From Bathynomus jamesi (lineage: Eukaryota > Arthropoda > Malacostraca > Isopoda > Cirolanidae), in contig JAJOZX010006143.1 in NCBI GenBank assembly GCA_023014485.1, forward strand, positions 10,001 to 74,000: a DNA stretch of 64,000 bases. The letters are read 5' to 3'. Below, piece by piece: positions 22,901-36,900 of this stretch. Positions within the stretch are counted from its first letter, which is position 1. Every line of letters starts with the position of its first letter. The notes beneath the pieces were generated by a model. That model was not told the origin of the DNA and made no database searches. It saw nothing but the letters and a program-made list of their open reading frames with translations. A program made the translations under genes and the position numbers.

Positions 22901-25900
22901 GTTAAAGTAAAATAAGTAAAAACTAATAAAGATTTAGAACACTTTATAAGAGAATAAAGTTATTGGAGGAAAATGAACATGAAGAGGTGATGCATACGCA
23001 ATGAAGAGGTGATGTACAGTTGTACACCCAATAAGCAAAGTGTAATAAATAGAGTAAAACTCGTATCACAATTTGAAGTTGAGACAAGTGTGAGACATTA
23101 ATGAATGAAGAGCATTGGTAATTAATTATCGGAAACAAATCCAATTAAAGAAATAGTGAAGAACGTAAAGCGTATCGAGGAAATTATAAGCATCGTAATT
23201 ATTTATCGCATAAAGTATTAATTTGTTGTGACGGAATATCATTGAATGGTGACATAAATTAACTGAATTTCAATTGAATATAAATGCTGAAAATTATGGA
23301 AAGAGCCTATAAAAAGACTAACTTTTATATATTTTTTAATTTAGTCCAAAGAAGAGCTTGAAAATGCAAATTTCAGTTTTTTATGCTAATTCAACCTATT
23401 TTATACACAGTGGTAGTTCAAATTCCCTACGAGCAATAGATGAAGATTTCCAAAGTTATTTTCACACAATACAAGAATCGAACCCATGGTTGCTCGTGGA
23501 CTTGGAAGTTCCTCACCTTATTTGGGACATCAGTCTTATTGCCCGTGATAAGACAAGAACTGCAGGAATAAAGGTATGATTATCATTTTGATGAATAAAT
23601 ATTTAATGTGATTATTTTTGTGAAAAATATTTCAGTCACTAATAACACTGTTCAACACCATTTTGTTTTCTCAGATGATAGCAGTTGTTTCCTTTGCATT
23701 TTTCATTTCTGTTTACGAAAATGATAACGAAATTTTGATATCACGTCAGGTTTACGAGAAATTTGGGGCTCAATTCTTGACCAAATTTATACATAGATGA
23801 TAAATTGAACAAATTATTAAAACTGCATCTACTCCAAAGCTGAGAGTATCCCAGCAGAAATTTTTTCAGCTAATGTAGGATGATTCAATTTCTGCTCCTG
23901 ACACGTTCAAACCTGTCGTAACATGTCAACTTTACTTCTGTGTTATCTGTCATAGAGGGCTACTTGCAGTTATGAGTCATTCAGTCTGCTGCAAGCTGTT
24001 TCATGGTGCGGGACTGTTCATGTGCAGTGAACTTTGATTTTATATTTTTTTTCCATTTACCTAATCATTTAATTGTGCATGTGTTACACAAACTAGCACC
24101 TTGAAAGAAAAAAGGATAATTTGAAATGTCGCGTAAATGTGTGAACAATCCTAACAGTTTCTATTATGTGATGATTACGTGATGCAAGATCACAAACGAA
24201 ACATTACTCCCTTAATTAAAAAAGCGTATGAGCTCTACTTCGGCTGCAGAATCGAGGATCAAGATAAAGTTTGGGTTCCCCATATACTGTATGCTGTGCG
24301 CGTTGTGCTGTGACCCCTCATGGGTTGGTTAAAAAGTACAAGTACCTGTGTGCCATTTGCAGTCACCAAAATTTGGAGAGAGCAAAAAGATCACTTCAAA
24401 GATTGATATTTTTTATTAACTAAGGTCAGTGGTTTTTCCTCCAAAAATAAGAAGAAAACTAAATACCCGAATCTGCCTTCCGCAATGCGACCAGTAGTAC
24501 ATTGTGAAACTCTACCAGTTCCTGAGCTCCCTGGATCGTGACGCTTAGATGATGATGATGATGATGATGATGAACCTGCTGAAAATGAGCCTGTGGAATT
24601 GTCAGATAAGGATGAAGAGTATTGACAAACTCAAGAAAAAGAGCCTCACTTGATAACTCAACATGAGCTTAATGATCTCGTTCGAGATTTGAATTTATCG
24701 AAAAATCAAGCAGAACTTTTAGGCCCCAGATTACAAGGATGGAACTTGCTTGCAAACGATACCAGCCTATCCGTTTTTCGCAAACGCCAAAAAATATATA
24801 AAAATTCTTTTCTATGAAGGGTAATCTTTCTTTTTGTAATGACAGTGATAGTTTGATGATAGCCGTAGGACACGAGCATAAACATTTAGAATGGCGATTT
24901 TTCATCGATTTGTCAACTTAGTTTGAAGGCTATCCTGTTGCATACTGGAAATATCTATCCTTCAATTCGTATTGGACATGGTGTCCATATGAAAGAGTTG
25001 TATGAAAATATGGAATTTCTTCTGAATAAAATAAATTACAAAAAATACAACTGGCATATCTATGGTGATCACAGTTATTGGGCTGATTCTTGTTTTACAG
25101 CTTGGATATACAAAATATTGCTGTTTTCTTTGTGGCTCACGTGCGAGCAAGCAAGGAAAAATCTCAAAAGCAAACCTATCCTAATAATGAAATGTGGATG
25201 TTGAATTAATAAAATGACGGATAGAAAATTGCAATTATAGCACATTTACTTTTCACTCATTTCTTTCACCAATTAAACTGAAAATGTATGTTTTTTGATC
25301 TACTGTTTACAAGCTATAATTCATTAATACATTGCGCATAACTCAGTCATGGGAAGAGAGCTCAGAGCACACAGAATGCGTCCTAACAGAGCGGGAACCT
25401 AAATTGTCTTTGTAAGAATTCAGTCATACAACAGACAAAAATAAGTTTTTTTTTTTAGGCTTGTTTTTTTTTGTTTTTAATTTCTGCTTGAAATTTGAAC
25501 AGAAACGTAGCGTTCCTGCTCAGTAGGGTCATTTAGCTGAACCACCACTGCTTTACTGAGCGTTCCAGTAGACTTTAAGCCCTGGTTAACACCATAGAAA
25601 AAAGTCAAAGGGTGTTAGATCCGGAGATCTGAGTACCAAAGTTCTCGGGTTATAATTTTTATCAAAGAATTCATGTAAGAAATTTAGCGTTGCACGAGCT
25701 GTGTGGACAGTATCATATGTATGTTGAAAATACCTTTCAGAAAGATCATCATCGTGTAGCTGTTAAGTGAATAGCGAAATTCACTCGGTTTTGTATCACT
25801 CCACAGTCTTCTGTTCTAAGAGTTTACGTAGCCTGAGGGACGGAACCACTCTTCATCAGTGAAGAAAGTTAAATTTCTTATGCGTCACTGACAAAATCTT

Positions 25901-27871
25901 GCATTTTTTTTACTCAGGAAGCAATAATTGGTGTATGCTGTTAATTTTGTAAGCTTTAAGATGAATGGAATGACATGCTCGCCTACAGCACTCCCTACTG
26001 ATTTGCAGCCGTTTTGCTAACCTTCGAGCAGACTTTCATGGGCTGCAGGCAACTGAACGTCGGATTTCATCCAGTACATTACAAGTCGCTGTTCTTCGAG
26101 CTAATTCAGTTTGGGTGGAATAATGGACCCTTCTTCACAAGTCGCTGCACAATCCTATGTGTTGATGATTTCCTTGGAACAGTTTTATTCGGAAATTTCA
26201 GTTTAAACTCTCGGATCACATGAAGCTGAGGGCCCCCAGCCTTCTTTAGTTAGCTTTATAAGGCTAACTAACGAAAATATCACAACCTAACCTAACCAAT
26301 CGTCAAGGGTGTACAGTTGACCTAACGATTGGTTAGGTTACGTCGTGATATTTTCGTTAGTTAGCCTTATAAGGCTGGGGTGATCCAAACTCTCTAATGC
26401 ATTCTTAAATTATGAAGTTTTAAAATAAGTTCCAATAATAAACACACTTTCTTCTTTCGAATAAACCATTTAAATTTTAAAGCTAATAACTTAAAACTCA
26501 TAACTTAAAAAAATAATTTGCTCAAAACAACAGCAGTTGAATACTGAGAAAGACTGAGAGGTACTAACAGTTAAACTAAGCTAAGTTTAAGCTTGCCCAC
26601 AAAAGATTCCCCAACAAAATGAATGAAATATTAAGTAAGAGAGAGTTACGGAAATACAGAATTACAAGTTAACAAAGATCCTAAGATCCTAAGATCCACT
26701 CTAGGTTAGCCAAGAAGGAAGTAGAAATGTTAGAAATTGCATTTAAAAAAGAACACTGAAAACTCGTACCGTGCTTACACTTATAGACGTGTAAAGCTTT
26801 CACACAGGAATAATAGTAATAATAAAGTATAGAACAGACAAGGCTCTCTCCCTCCTCCGCTAGCCACTGCTGAAAAAATAGTGGCAAAAGAAGATTTATA
26901 GGAAAGTAGGAAAAAGTATAATGAAAAGAATAGCTTCAGAGTTCATTCACATCATACGTACACTTAGGGTTGCCAGACGTCCTGCATTCTGCGGGACAGT
27001 CCCGCATTTGATAAAAAAAAAATCAAGCATTATTAAGCATTGTTTTAATAACATTTTTTCTAATTTTGTTTGTTGTAATCGTTGAAGAAATCTAGTTTCA
27101 ATTTGAACAAAAATTGGTCTTAAAAAAAACCTCAGAAAAATTTTTTGTCCCGCAGAATATGGGACAAAATCTGACAACCGTACGTACATTTATCTCGTGT
27201 ACCCAGTTACACGTTAGATGACAGCGAAAATAAAAGGTATCTATTCCTGCGTACTTGTCGTTTATGGAGAATGAAAGTGTTTCGTAGGTGATCACCCGTT
27301 GTTGCCACTGTGGCGAATTCAAGTGTCTCCCACTTAGAGGTATTTATGAGGCAGGTGATAAAAAATGAGTTGCTCGATGGTTGATCATACTATTTAGGGC
27401 ACAAAACAGTCAGAAGAATCTGACCTACAATCTGGCCAGACCTATAATTTAAGCATTCCCCATGCATAATGGGGAATAGTAATAATGCATAATACAGAAT
27501 TTCAGGTCGATCCTAGAAATATGGAAATTGGCGGAATTTGTAGTTTGTATTTGGTATTTGAACACCCTGTGTGTGTGTGTGTGTGTGTGTGTGCAAATAC
27601 CATAGTTTTTCTTTTTCATGATGCTAGCCCGACGTGGGCAACGGGTCTCTCACAAAGAGATCCCATAAATATAGCTTCCTGTCTGCTTTGCAGATAGCTG
27701 GTGAGGGAAGCTATATTTATGGGATCTCTTTGTGAGAGACCCGTTGCCCACGTCGGGCTAGCATCATGAAAAGAAAAAACTATGGTATTTGTCATTTACC
27801 ATTACTTATTCGGACTATAGTGGATTTAATTTTCCCAGAAGAGTTCCTTGTTCCATGCACGGTCTGTGTTT

Positions 27872-27942
<71 letters not shown>

Positions 27943-30900
27943 TATAAATTGGCGGAATTACTATGACAAACTTCAAACACCAAATACAAACTACAAATTC
28001 CGCCAAATTTCCATATTTTTAGGGTCCACCTGAAACACCCTGTAATTAAGTAGCTTCCCTGGAGATGAGTATGACTATTCAGAGTTTTTGATTCGCAAGA
28101 GATCTCAAGTTTCCCATCAAGTGAGAACTCCCAGTGATCTGAAGCCAAAACTGGTGAGCACCTCCTAATATTTCTTGCAAAAAGGAACATCACTACTTCT
28201 GTATAAAACTATAAAACTTTCTCTACGCTAGATATTCCCGATTTAACTAAAAAGTACTAACATTCCTACACTATAACCCCAAGTAGTGTCCTAAATTGAA
28301 AACTTTTTTTTTGTTTAGTTGCTTAACCGCCGATTCGTACCTAGAGTGGTACATATCTCGGCGAGACAGAGGGTGGGTAGTGTCGCTGGGATGGGAGTAT
28401 GAGAATGAGGGGGACGAGAAGGTTCAGTTATTGAGTATGTGGGAGGAGGGTATGAGTTTAGATGCGATGAAGTAGTTGAGAGTGGGTGAGGTATGAGAAA
28501 ATTGTTTCCGCTGAGAAGTGGGGGCCTTCGACGAGTATGGACTGGAGACGTTCGGACGTGTGGATGCGGGACAGGTAGGGGAAACAGCTGTGGCGGAGGT
28601 CAGACAGATTCGGGCATTTGATCAGGAGGTGGACGACGGTGATGGGGGTATGGCAGGTGGGGCAGAGCGGGCTAGCAATTTAACCATAAGGTGACCGTGT
28701 GTGCGTCGTGTGTGCCCTAGGCGGAGACGGGCTAGAACCACTTCTTTATAACGGGACCTATGGAATGAGGAAGCCCAATATCCAAGATGTGGTTTTATCC
28801 GCTGGAGCTTGTTGTTTATAGCCTGGTCCCAATCCCGTTGCCAGATGGAACGGAAGTGGGAGCGGAGAGTCGGGAAAATATCCGTGAAAGGGAGGGGCTG
28901 GGTGGAGACTGGCAATGAGCAAGCGGATTTCGCCTTACGGTCCGCCTCCTCATTACCCCGGATACCAACATGTGCTGGGACCCAGCAGAAGGTGACCGTC
29001 TTGTGCTGGGATGCCGTTAAGGAATGGAAGGTTTGTTGGATGGTGCGGACAAGTGGGTGAGGGAGGTTAAATTTTTCCAGGGAGAGCAGTGCGCTTTGGG
29101 AATCTGAGTATATGACATAGGAGTTGGCGGAGTGGGTGCTTATAATGTCGAAGGTTCCAGAATGGCGAAAAGTTCTGCTGAAAAGACAGAGGCCTCATGG
29201 GGAAGGGGAATGGCTGTAGAGAGCGGCTGGGTCACGATCACCGCAGAAGCAGCCGCACCATCCTCTGATCGGGAACCATCCGTATAGATGGGACAGCGTC
29301 CAGGTGTCGGGTTACGTGTTCCTGGAAGAGCGACCTGTATATTGTGTAGCGGTCGTAGTAGCTTTCGGCAGGGCACATAAGTCCCTGCAAACCTTGATAG
29401 GGGTGAGAAGCCAGGGAGGATGGATATGATACAAGATGGGGGGGGTGACTGAAGGAGGGGGGCTTGTTGGAAAGATCCAGGAAAGAGCGGACCGCTTCCG
29501 TGAAGTGCCAGCTCTGAGCCTGGGGCGGAGGTTCTAAAATTGCCGCGCACAGAAGTGACGAGGGCAGCATCTACGCGCGAAGTTAGGTCTGCACGAGAAG
29601 CAGACCCCGTCGGTGAGTGAGAGGGGGGTAGTTACATTCTGCTTGGAAGCTGGAAGCTGAGGAGGATCGGAAGGCACCGGTGGAGAGGCGGAGGCCCCTG
29701 TTAAGTACCGGGTCCAAGATTCGGAGAGAAGTGCTGGAGGCAGACCCGTATACAACACTACCATAGTCCAGCTTTGACTGGACCACGGAGGTGTAAAGAC
29801 GGAGGAGCGAGCGTCGGTCAGCACCCCACGTGATGTGGGAAAGGTGATCTAGGAGAGCGAGGGGACGCTGGAGCGTGTGTTTCAGGTGCCTGAGGTGGGG
29901 AACCCAGTTGAGCCGTCGGTCGAAGGTCATCCCAGAAACCGAGCGGTGTGCGCCACTTCGAGGGGCTCGCCGTATAGCGTGACCGAGGGGGAAGGTATGG
30001 CTGTGGATCTTCTTCTGCTGAAGGTCATACTTTTGGTTTTAAAGGTGGATAGGCCGAAACCAACTGATGGATGGCGAGCTGAATTTGTCGTTGGACGACG
30101 AGCAGTTCCCGCCCCGCGAACCATATCAAAAGGTCGTCTGCGTAGATGGAGGAACGGACGGTAGGTGGAAGGGATTTTGCTACCGTGTTCATTACCAGTG
30201 AAGAGCATATGACACTGAGGATGCTTCCCTGTGGGACCCCGTCCTCTTGCTCAAAGGTGTCAGAGAGGACTGAGCCCACCCGTACTTGAAAGGTCCAGGA
30301 GGAGAGGAAGCCCCTGTTGAAGGTCGGCAGGGCTCCGACAAAACCCAAATTTGGAGCTCACTGCGGATTATACGTCGATGGGTGGTGTTGTAGGCCTTCT
30401 GGATGTCGAAGAAAGTGACCAGGACAAACTGTTCCCTATTGAAGGCGTTCTGTATATCTCGGCTGAGGAGCAGGAGGGGGGGGCGTCTGTAGCGGAGCGG
30501 AACTGTCTAAAGCCAGACTGGATAGCTGGGAGGGAGTCAATGTTTTCAAGGAGAAAGGAAAGTCGCGCGGCGATCATTTTCTCGAAGATTTTACAGGCAC
30601 ATGTTAATGCGATTGGTCTATAATTAGCGGGGTCAAGGTATTACGTGGGCCTCTTTCGACCGAGATGGGAGAGTGCTCTCAATCCATATACGGTTGTAGA
30701 GATCTAGGAGGAACATTTGCATAGTACCTTATGAACCTTATGTTGTTTCGTGCGTTGGTCTCTCTTCACACGGAGGTCAATCTGGTGGCCCCGCCTCTAG
30801 GTCTGGCCTGGTGGAGGAGCGAGTTGCTTTCTTGCGCTCTCCACCGTACACAGCCAGGCACGCCCGGCTCATCTGGTACTGTCCTGAGCCAGGCATCCAG

Positions 30901-33900
30901 TCTTTTCTTGAAGACTTCAACTTTGACCCCCGTTACGTTTCTGAGGTCCTTAGGAAGCTGGTTGAAAAGTCTTGGCACCCTGACAACCAAGCTATTTTCC
31001 TTCAGGGTTGAGGAGGTCCCTTGTGGGGCCTTTAATTTGGGAACACTACACATTCTGCCTTTCCTATTTTCCAGTGTTGTTTGAATGATAATTGGGTTTA
31101 GTTTTAGGTTTGGTACCAGTTTTTCGATCCTTTTCCATATGTAGATTATGATGTACCTCTCTTTTCTTCTTTCCAGTGAGTACAGATTTAGTTTACGTAG
31201 TCTTTCCCAGTAGTTGAGTTCTTTGCAGCCATCAATCTTGGCTGTGAAATGCCTTTGCGTTTCTTCTAGTTTATTAGTTTCTTCCTTTTTATATGGGGAC
31301 GTCAAAACTGAGCAGTATTCAAGGTTTGGTATAATCAGTGTTTTTAGCAGGGGAATCATTACTGTCCTGTCCCTTCTCTTGAACGTTCTTAGAACCTGTC
31401 CGGCGACTCCTTTTGCTTTATTTATCGCTATCTGATTTTGTGTTTCGAATTTCGCATCATCTGTCATTATTATCCCGAGATCAATCGCTTTCATGCTTTT
31501 CTGAATTTCCTGTCTATCTGGAGCATAATATGCAGTCTGTTTAAGTTCTTCTTTTCTACCATATCTCAAGAGCTGAAATTTCTCCGCGTTGAATGACATG
31601 TTGTCTTCTGACCATTTGTATATTTTGTTCGTGTCCCTCTGCAAGGCCTCCACGTCATGTACATCGCTGATTTTTCTGCTGATCTTTGTATCGTCTGCAA
31701 AGGATGTTACTATACTATTGCTGTTTACTCCGCTGTCTATGTCTGTTAGCATGATAATGAACAGGAGTGGGGCCAGTACTGTCCCTTGTGGTACTGAGCT
31801 GCGTACTTACGATTCTGATGATGATATACCTTGAATTTTGACGACCTGCAGACGATCACTAAGGAAGTTGTAGATCCATTTTCCCACTTTGCCTGTTATT
31901 CCCATGTCTTTAATTTTATGTGCTATTATACCATGGTCACATTTATCGAAAGCTTTAGCAAATCTGTGTATATAACATCGTAGTTGTCATTGCCTTCCAA
32001 TGCATCTAGGATATTGTTGTAGTGCTCTATTAGTTGTGATAGGCATGATATACCTGATCGGAATCCATGCTGATTTTCGTTGAATCTTTCCCGTGTCTCC
32101 AGGAAATCATAAATTTTCTCTCTAACTATTCTTTCAAATACTTTGGTGAGGTGGGACGTCAATGACACTGGTCTATAGTTCTTTGCTTGAGATCTGTCCC
32201 CTCCTTTATATATAGGGACAATGTTTGCTCTTTTCAAGATGCTCGGTATTTCCCCAGTGTCTAGGGATCTTCTCCATATCCAGTATAAAGTGTAGCTATT
32301 TCATTTTTAGAGTTTTTAATCAATAATGCGTTCCAATTGTCCGGACCTGCAATTGAATGTAGTTTCATTTGTCCTATAGCTCTCGCTACATCTTCTGGTG
32401 GAAAATCAAAGTCTGTTATATACTCTCCTTGCAATTCCTCTTCAAAGAATGCATTTATGTCAGGTAGGATGGATGTGATGGATCAAACAGTAGGGGATGC
32501 CGTCCGTGCCAGGGGAGGGAGACCGTCTAGAGGCGAGTGCTGCCTGTAGCTCTCGCATGGTGAACAGCCGATTGTAGGAGTTGTCGAGGGATGGTGAGTA
32601 GTTCTTGTTAGAGGCCAGCGCGTGCGGGCTGTCTGTGGAGGAGACGGCAGCGAAGGTAGATGCTAGAAGATTCGCCACTGACCTAAGTTCATAGAGAAGC
32701 CCTTCGTTAGTTCGAAGGTCCAGAGGTCGGAAGGGGACGTGTCGTCTCTCGACACTCCGTACCTTCTTCCGGATGGTAGCCGATGGTGTGGAGGAGGTTA
32801 TACCTGACACAAAAGTACGCCAGGAAGCTCGGCGCGCTTTCTTCATCGCACGGCGTGCAACGGCTCTGTCCCACTGCATCTCCATGTAATGGGTAGGGAT
32901 TCGCGTACGATAAAATCGTCGGGTAGCCCTCTTGGCACGAGTGGCCTCCGCACACTCTGGATTCTACCAGAGTACTCGTCAGGCTCGGGGGTAGGCAGAA
33001 GATCGTGGAATGCTGGTGCTTGCAGCTGCGACAACAGTCGCCTGAAAGGACGCAATGCATTCATCGGAGGATGGAAAGTGGGCCGTCGTTCAATGTGTGG
33101 AAGTTTTGTCCCGGAAAAGTGGCCAATTAGCTCTGGCCGTTATCCACTTCTCCGGTACCCGAACAGTCTGATCGTGCCGATTTAGTGTGAGGCAAACAGG
33201 GAAGTGGTCACTGCCGTGGTTATCCCGAAGCACTTGCTAGGTGAAGTCCAGGAGGCCGTCCGTCGAGATGAACGATAGATCTATACAGGACGGGGTGCAT
33301 CTGGTGGCGTGGTAGTGTGTGGGAGAGCCGTCGGTGAGGCACTCGAAGGAGAGTTCAGCCATGAGGGTAATCAGGGTCGGAGCCACAAAAATGGAGGTCG
33401 TATCACCCCACAAGGGTTGGCGACTATTGAAATCGCCCAAGAGTAGGAACGGCCTGGGGAGTTGTTGAACAACCTCAACCAGGTCATCGTGGGAGGTAGA
33501 TCGAGCAGACTGTGTATTGTTTGTCCAGGAAAATCCTGGCAACAACCACGTGTAACGGGGATTAAATCGGGAGGTTGTGAAAGGGGACTATACGGTGGAC
33601 GAGGATGGCAGCCCCCCTTCGTGTGCAGGTAGGAGATGGAGATGTAGTGCTAGAATATCCGGTAGGGCAGGGCATCGGTCTGGTCCCCAGGATTAGCTCC
33701 TGGAGACAGACACATACCGGACGAGCAGAGGTAATCAGGGAATTTAGTCCTTCGTAATTTGCGAAGATTCCCCTACAGTTCCACTGTAGGGTCGTCGCTT
33801 TCGGAGGGTTCATTGTTGGACGAGGGAGAGGTGGAGAGGGTGAATGTGCTCGGGAGTTAGACTGTGGATGGAGATCTAGGCCCATGATGGCGGGGGGTAA

Positions 33901-36900
33901 GTCGGGGGCCTATCAGGTCACCTTCCGTTCACCAAGAAGGAAATCGGCTGACCTGCCAACCCCTTCGGGGACTGTGGGGGCCGAGTCGACAAAACGGGAC
34001 CGGAGATGTGGATCGCGGCAGCCCGGGGACCGTCGCGGGCTCAGAGGGTGAGGAGTCTCTAGACAAGGTTCAGTGGTCATGTAACGGGGGAGGGTTCCGT
34101 TGTCCAAATTGGCACCTCCCTCTTTGTCTGTGATTTCGAGGGACACCCGGGGTGACGACATGGGGTACTAGTAAAACCGGGCGGGTGGGGGAGAGGACAA
34201 AGTCGGTGGCCGATGAGGGAAGAGCCGGAGGTACCAGAGTGGCCGGGTCAGTGGGGGTACAAGGGGATGAGGCAGGGTGCTCCCGTGGTGGGGTGGAAAA
34301 GATGGCACCAGGGGGTAAGGGTAGATCCATGAGGCTCGAGGGTGCGGTCGAGGGTACTCTAGTCACACCATGTAGGCGTGCCAGTGCCGCGTCCACTGGA
34401 TCCTCGGATGTGGGGGTGATCTTCCCCGTGTCTCGCCCTAGGTGGTGGCTCGTGCACGTCAGCAATGACTGTCAACTACTGCAGGGATGAGGGTGAGAGG
34501 GTCATCGTAGGCGAGGTTAAGGGTGTAGATGCTCGGGTTCTCTTTTAAGATTTCGAAGAAGAGAGGGAGGCTTGTTGGATGGTCGGTGAGTCTGGAGACT
34601 CACTCCGGCGTCTCCGCCTCGTTGATTTACCCCGGGCGCTAGGTTTGGGTGTGTTCTCGGAGTGCGGTGAAAGCGGGGTTCCTGGGAGACGAGAAACGAG
34701 AGTCCCGATTCCAGATGTCTGGGAAGTGTGTAGCTTTGGAGAATCATGGTGGGTAGACATGGTAGGGGGACAGGCGGCTGCCGGGTCCGGCGTGGGGCCC
34801 GATCGGGAAAGGGGGTTAGTAGTCGATGGGGGTTTGAGTGGCGGATTCGGATGGCGAGTCGAGGGAACTGAGCCGAGGGCTGCAGCATACGAGACCCCCG
34901 GCCTCACCTCCCGACTCCGCACCCTGTCTCGCGCCTCTCGGAGGCTGATGAAGTCTGCCACCCGCAGGGCCCGGACCACCTCCTCAAACTTAAAAAAAAT
35001 ACATTCACGAGACAAAGAAGGATGTGTGCCGGCGCAGTTTGAGCATTTAGGCGAGTAGGGACATCGTTCTGGGAGGGCGATGGCCCCGCAGCGTACGCAC
35101 AGTTGTTGTGGCTGTCGGCATACCGAGCTGACGTGCCCAAACTTATTGCACTTAAAGCAACGAGTCGGGTCTGGAATGTATGGGCCGACCGAGAACTCGC
35201 ATGACGCGCTGTCTCCCATGCCCCACACAACACGACCGGGAGGGACTAGGGTGTTGAACGTGAGGACGAGGCGCGGGGTGGGGGAGGAGGTACCTCCTTG
35301 ACGAGACGTGAATCGATGAACCTTAATGACACCCTGGGGGTGTGAGGTCGTCTTATAACTCGTTATCGAGTATCGTCAATAAACGAGTAGCGAAGATAGT
35401 GCCCTGACTCTGGTTCAGGCGAGGGTGAGGGGAAACGGTCACCGAGCATCCGAGGACTTCTGTGAGGGAGAGTAGGGCATTCGTTTCTGCCGCTGTCCGC
35501 GATTTTATAAGGAGAGAACCGTCCTTCTGTGGTCGGACGTCATAACGGCTAGAGTTGCTACTCGTGCGGATCGCCTGAAATGTCCTTTCCGAGTTGGACC
35601 GACGTAGTCCACTCGGTCAACACGGGAGCCCGCCCACCACGAGAAGGTGACCACAGTTGGGGTGAAAATTGAACATCTATTCGAGGTTTTGGCTCCCGAG
35701 ATATCCCACCAAGTTTCCCTTCTCTACCAATGCGGTATCATCTGAGAACTCCCAGTGCCTTGAAACCAGACCCGACCAGCGCCTCCTACTACATTTTTTA
35801 CAAAGGAAACAACACTACTTCTACGCTATCTTAACTAGCCCTCCATAAAGCAACATCCTTTCAATAATGAAAAAGGAAAGGAGGGATCAAAAGAAAGAAA
35901 TAAGGGGAGAGATTTAATTGTATATTTGGAGTTTTGACTGCCGAGAATTCATCTATTAGAAACAAATAAAAATATAAAAAGTAAAAAAAGTATCATTTCA
36001 GAACGCACAGTACTCTGGTAACAAACCCGACCAGCGCCTCCTACTACATTTACGATCAAAAGGGAACATCACCATCCCGTACTCCACCCCAACTAACTTC
36101 CCTTATAACCCCCTCTTTGTAGGCTTATTCAGAGGTTTTGACTCCCGAGCTTTCTCACAATGACAACACCTAGTGCTCTGTAACGGTAAAATTTTACTCA
36201 ATAAATTCACATCAAGATCGTTAACGTATATATGAAAAGGACTGGTCCCAAAACGGACCCAGAGGATCACCACTAGTTACATTAGCCCGAGTGTAGGACA
36301 AAAGCCCTCATAGGACAAAAGCCCCCATAGGACATTGGCCTCAGAACAGTCCTGCTTTAGGATCTTTTCCGTTTGGGGGCTAGCAGCGAATTTTAATGAA
36401 AATCGGTAGACTAATGTATCATAGTTTTGGTCACTGATTTAAAAAATAGCTTTCTTTTTTTTGTAGAAATGAAAAACAAACAAGTTAGAGCACTTTAAAT
36501 AATTAATGTGTTTCTAACGAAAATATCACGACTTAAGCTAACCAATCGTAAAGGGCATTCAAGTGATCTAACCGGGCATTCAAGTGACCTAACCGAGCAT
36601 TCAAACAAAAGCCCCCTAGGAAAAATAATAAGAACTTTTTAATCATTATTTTTATTCTTTATTATTACCACAAAAATTAACATTATAAAAGGAACATCAT
36701 ACCTTCACCTCCAAATCTGTATGAGCACAACCTTTGCAAGAAAGTGCTTTCCTCTGACAACATTCCCAGCGTATTCGTGTACTGTTGGAACTCTTCTTGG
36801 TGTATAAGTAACCTTCTGCACACAGTTTGGGACCTCCTTTATTGTTCTTGATGATCTCCATGGTGGTTGAAGAGAGACTGATTTTCCAAGTCACTCAGAA

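Larger units (their letters stand above)
28303..35650 (-). mobile_element. I-clade-like LINE with RNase H, interrupted by another LINE
   Basis: Minus-strand order: zinc-knuckle ORF1, proline-rich tail, endonuclease, reverse transcriptase, RNase H, and a T-run at 28303-28313 equal to a poly(A) tail. It is GC-richer than its surroundings. A second LINE occupies about 30720-32460 inside the reverse transcriptase. The 5' border near 35650 is approximate. Confidence 0.85.

Noticed and set aside
34579..35058. Plus-strand 159-residue ORF as a gene
   Set aside because: It is the antisense shadow of the GC-rich I-type LINE ORF1, which has zinc knuckles on the minus strand.
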